Positions 20,901 through 21,995 of a DNA stretch of 21,995 bases are shown one piece after another (position 1 is the first letter of the stretch; every line of letters begins with the position of its first letter). This stretch comes from Hypsibius dujardini (lineage: Eukaryota > Tardigrada > Eutardigrada > Parachela > Hypsibiidae): the NCBI GenBank assembly GCA_001579985.1, contig LRSR01007177.1, forward strand, positions 1 to 21,995. Reading direction: 5' to 3'. A program made the position numbers and the translations under genes. Below the pieces are notes generated by a model. That model was not told the origin of the DNA. It did no database searches and worked only from the letters and a program-made list of their open reading frames with translations.

Positions 20901-21773
20901 TCTTAAGAATGTCTAAAATATGTGCTTGTTTTTAAAGATGATGCTTTATTAGAATTGCCGTGATGGAACGCAAGGTGATCAATGCGAGGTGCAAGCTCCT
21001 CCTGCGTCACGACCCAAACCGGAGGTTCTCGTCTCGGTTAAGAATGCCCGAACGGACGTAGAAGAGGGAGACCTGGTTGTCCTGCATTGTCGCGTGCAGA
21101 GCAGTATTCCAGTGCGGGTGTCTTGGACACGGCCGGATCGACAAGCGATGCCGGGCAGGGCGCAACAGAGAGCCGACAATTCGCTGGCCATTTGGGCTGC
21201 CGAATCGGATGACAGTGGTGTCTACATCTGCAGCGCCAACGGCGCGAATGGAGACTTTTCTACGGCTGAAGCCTTCCTTGTTGTCCGACGTAAGTCAAAT
21301 GAAAGAGAGGTCTTCTGTTCCTCGAATTGAATGACATTTGCACACCTGGACCTTATAAAAAGAATTCTCTTTCAGCAAAAGTGGCCTCCGTCGTGGCTCA
21401 CATAAGCCATCCTCATCAACATCTGCCAGAACCAGATCGGTCCATCTTAGTGTATGTTGTACCTCCGAAGAGGAACGTCGTTCAGGCTGGCTCCACTGTC
21501 CACTTCCGATGCGTCGTCCGGAGTGCTGTACGTTTTTCTCCAGATTATCTGCTGGACCAAATTATTCGTCGTCACATGAGATGTATGCTTGATTTTAGTT
21601 GACTTATACTGCGGTTTGGAGGAAAACCGGAGGTCACTTGTCATCACGGGCCTTCGAAGTGGCAGGTCTCCTGACCCTCCACAATGTTCAGCCAGAGGAC
21701 GAAGGCACTTATGTTTGCATGGGATCAAACCTCTACCAAACATCTTCCGACTGGGCTCAATTAATGCTTGAGA
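14855..21773 (+). CDS. HSPG2: Perlecan-like basement membrane proteoglycan core protein, 5' part, 21 exons, runs off the window
   Basis: Seen: exons 14855-14963, 15085-15393, 15453-15779, 16164-16469, 16536-16862, 16922-17079, 17151-17184, 17341-17379, 17465-18146, 18721-19226, 19288-19508, 19579-19719, 19796-19975, 20037-20135, 20265-20348, 20411-20529, 20598-20709, 20777-20890, 20953-21289, 21376-21527 and 21599-21773 join with matching phases into 1,510 open codons plus one base. Domain order by residue: signal peptide 1-26, Ig1 about 50-137, Ig2 about 150-248, Ig3 about 262-349, Ig4 about 360-459, LDLa 489-523, 527-561 and 570-606, Ig5 607-703, laminin EGF/laminin IV-A 709-932, EGF 933-1053, second laminin IV-A about 1050-1225, EGF about 1228-1310, Ig6 to 1401, Ig7 to 1510. 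Known: LDLa-Ig-laminin IV/EGF-Ig is the perlecan order; perlecan is secreted and binds laminin, nidogen, collagen IV and growth factors. The start is the first ATG after an in-frame TGA at 14771-14773 and opens a good signal peptide. No SEA domain is visible. The family call is firm; individual exon borders were placed by eye. Confidence 0.92.
15085..15779 (+). other. Exons 2-3: Ig domains 1 and 2 (first copy of a duplicated exon pair)
   Basis: Exon 2 (15085-15393, 309 bases) and exon 3 (15453-15779, 327 bases) each carry one Ig domain and both begin and end in phase 1. Ig1 has the B-strand Cys in LECYVYG, the core Trp in VVWEKID and the F-strand motif DAGHYVC. Ig2 has LVLDC, LHW and DSGVYVC. 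Both therefore keep the disulphide pair and the core Trp. The linker between leader and Ig1 is acidic then proline-rich (four consecutive prolines). The intron between the two exons is only 59 bases. The pair is followed by a second copy in exons 4-5. Confidence 0.9.
16164..16862 (+). other. Exons 4-5: Ig domains 3 and 4 (second copy of the exon pair)
   Basis: Exon 4 (16164-16469, 306 bases) and exon 5 (16536-16862, 327 bases) repeat the layout, phases and almost the lengths of exons 2-3. Ig3 keeps LTVDEGS, the B-strand Cys (VLDC), SRVVWE and CRAIDLP as in Ig1. Aligned by hand over 77 residues, Ig1 and Ig3 match at about 52 positions. Ig4 has LVLDC, a core Trp in PYWEQP and DSGVYTC, and aligns with Ig2 more weakly, mainly at the B and F strands and the C-terminal VI.TGG. 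This is an internal tandem duplication of a two-exon module. Confidence 0.9.
16922..17664 (+). other. Exons 6-9 (5' part): three LDL-receptor class A repeats
   Basis: After a Pro/Thr-rich linker (residues about 464-485) come three six-cysteine repeats. LDLa1 spans exons 6-7 (Cys at 489, 496, 501, 508, 514, 523) and ends CNGIPDCGDMSDEKNC. LDLa2 spans exons 8-9 (527-561) and ends CDSEDDCGDNTDEMNC. LDLa3 lies wholly in exon 9 (570-606) and ends CDGTNDCRQDGSDEIGC. All keep the acidic calcium-binding cluster of the family. Exons 7 (34 bases) and 8 (39 bases) are very small, so gene predictors may miss them. Known: domain II of perlecan carries such repeats. Confidence 0.9.
17665..18146 (+). other. 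Exon 9 (3' part): Ig domain 5 and the first half of a laminin EGF repeat
   Basis: Directly after LDLa3, residues 607-703 form an Ig domain: VTIHC on strand B, ISWRLNW in the core, and DQGAYSCEA on strand F. It is followed by SEICRPP...CIACYCSGVSQNC, the front half of a laminin-type EGF repeat that is interrupted by the laminin IV-A module in the next exon. This LDLa-Ig-EGF-laminin IV junction is characteristic of perlecan. Exon 9 is the largest exon visible (682 bases) and ends in phase 2 at AG|GTAC. Confidence 0.9.
18147..18720 (+). repeat. Intron 9 with a degenerate pyrimidine-rich tetranucleotide tract
   Basis: This is the longest intron seen (574 bases). From about 18205 to 18430 it is built of imperfect TCCG, TCTG, CCAT and GTCC units on the plus strand, giving an accidental 114-codon open frame rich in Pro, Ser, Arg and Val. 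It is a decayed simple-sequence array, not coding sequence: the splice phase joins exons 9 and 10 cleanly across it. Confidence 0.6.
18721..19226 (+). other. Exon 10: first laminin IV-A (LamB) module in a single exon
   Basis: The exon encodes about 168 residues including MWALPQEFLGDRITSYGSGL, YRIKFGPAG, a central VPLVEGAW and a C-terminal VEYIRVRAHYD segment. These are hallmarks of the laminin IV type A globule found inside EGF repeats of perlecan and laminin alpha/gamma chains. It begins in phase 2 (Ser completed across the junction) and ends in phase 1 with VEQC, where the second half of the interrupted EGF repeat starts. Confidence 0.9.
19288..19719 (+). other. Exons 11-12: laminin-type EGF repeats
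   Basis: Exon 11 (19288-19508) opens with the second half of the split EGF repeat (CVCSPGYDGLSCERCSPGYE), then a Pro/Thr-rich insert (PEDSTTPPPEPEQ) before the next repeat starts at GDCDPNG. Exon 12 (19579-19719) continues with GPRCDQCRRGTF and ends with CDLCFCSGVTQDC, the lead-in to the second laminin IV-A module. The Cys spacing is that of laminin EGF domains. The proline-rich insert within a normally compact array is unusual. Confidence 0.85.
19690..20640 (+). other. Exons 12-17: second laminin IV-A module, split over six exons
   Basis: Exons 13 (19796-19975), 14 (20037-20135), 15 (20265-20348), 16 (20411-20529) and the start of 17 (20598-20709), led by the end of exon 12, encode LYWQLSRSLLGNRVTSYGGD, the conserved core, then APLVERVWVRDDGQLATREH and ILVYATFGSDNMLLDIGDV. 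This matches the laminin IV-A pattern (W..LP..FLGD...SYGG, then the central W and the C-terminal strand). In contrast to the first module, which sits in a single exon, this one is broken by five short introns. Confidence 0.88.
20641..20990 (+). other. Exons 17-19 (5' part): laminin-type EGF repeats after the second laminin IV-A module
   Basis: Exon 17 closes with ELCQCPPGYGGTSCE. Exon 18 (20777-20890) encodes RCQRGHSR...CEPCNCNGHSEDCHPE and ends SGICE. Exon 19 begins NCRDGTQGDQCE. The Cys pattern is that of one split repeat plus one complete laminin EGF repeat. Exons 17 and 18 both end in GAG followed by a weak donor (GTGACA, GTGCAT). Confidence 0.88.
20991..21773 (+). other. Exons 19-21: Ig domains 6 and 7, start of the domain IV Ig array
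   Basis: Ig6 is in exon 19 (20953-21289): VVLHCRV, VSWTRPD and DDSGVYICSA. Ig7 is split over exons 20 (21376-21527) and 21 (21599-21773): VHFRC, then AVWRKTGG and EDEGTYVCMG, with the intron inside the domain. A His-rich linker (HISHPHQHLPEPD) separates them. Exon 21 ends in phase 1 at GAGA|GTAAGA, so at least one further exon lies beyond the window. Confidence 0.88.
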
Positions 21774-21995
21774 GTAAGAATTATTTTAAATAAAAGATAC
21801 TTGCATAATAAATAAAATATTCCAGTGATAATACTGTAAATATACGAGCTTTCTAAAACCGAGTCTATAAAACGCTAAATTAAATATGAAAATTTTAGGG
21901 AACGCGAACAAACAATGGAGTCTTATTGAAAATACCTTATTAATATACCATAGTATTCAAAAAGATTGTCAATATGAGGTAAAACTTTTAATTCG
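21774..21995 (+). other. Start of intron 21 of the perlecan-like gene
   Basis: Strongly AT-rich sequence with stops in all frames follows the donor A|GTAAGA at 21773/21774. No acceptor followed by an open frame is seen before the window ends. Confidence 0.6.

Noticed and set aside
1-21995. CRISPR arrays, bacterial operons, rRNA genes, phage modules
   Set aside because: No regularly spaced repeats, Shine-Dalgarno-led gene runs or rRNA-like stretches; all strong signals are of intron-containing animal DNA.

Overview
This window is animal (metazoan) nuclear DNA. The only large gene has many small exons with GT/AG borders, introns mostly of about 60-130 bases, and encodes an extracellular basement-membrane protein. 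Gene compactness, exon style and base composition would fit an invertebrate such as a parasitic flatworm, but I cannot fix the species from sequence alone.

Right third (14,855 to the end, plus strand): the 5' part of a perlecan-like gene (HSPG2 / UNC-52 / Trol family). I could join 21 exons (4,531 coding bases, 1,510 codons plus one base) with every splice phase matching and no internal stop. The order is signal peptide, four Ig domains, three LDL-receptor class A repeats, a fifth Ig, then two laminin IV-A modules embedded in laminin-type EGF repeats, then two more Ig domains. The gene runs off the right edge, so the long Ig array and the C-terminal laminin-G region expected of the family are not visible. 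The four leading Ig domains form two tandem copies of a two-exon unit.

Middle (6.1-13.7 kb): a 63-residue helical orphan protein is encoded at 8,489-8,680. A shorter copy of it with an in-frame stop lies 4.7 kb downstream. Between them are three elements with inverted ends and a decayed collagen (Gly-X-Y, perhaps type IV-like) gene. One of the three elements lies to the left of the orphan gene. Two of them, with TA targets, abut and share one TA. A short exon-like fragment next to the dead copy has a Cys-x-x-Cys segment that may recall the zinc-binding segment of the RNA polymerase I large subunit. The stretch upstream of the perlecan gene therefore looks like a collection of gene and transposon relics.

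Left part (1-6.1 kb): purine/pyrimidine-rich and GC-mixed DNA with no gene I can support. It may be intergenic, regulatory, UTR or long-intron sequence. A weak three-exon chain is possible at 6.8-8.3 kb.

Functionally the clear theme is extracellular matrix: a live perlecan-like gene with a dead collagen piece just upstream. No operon-like logic, RNA gene or CRISPR array was seen.
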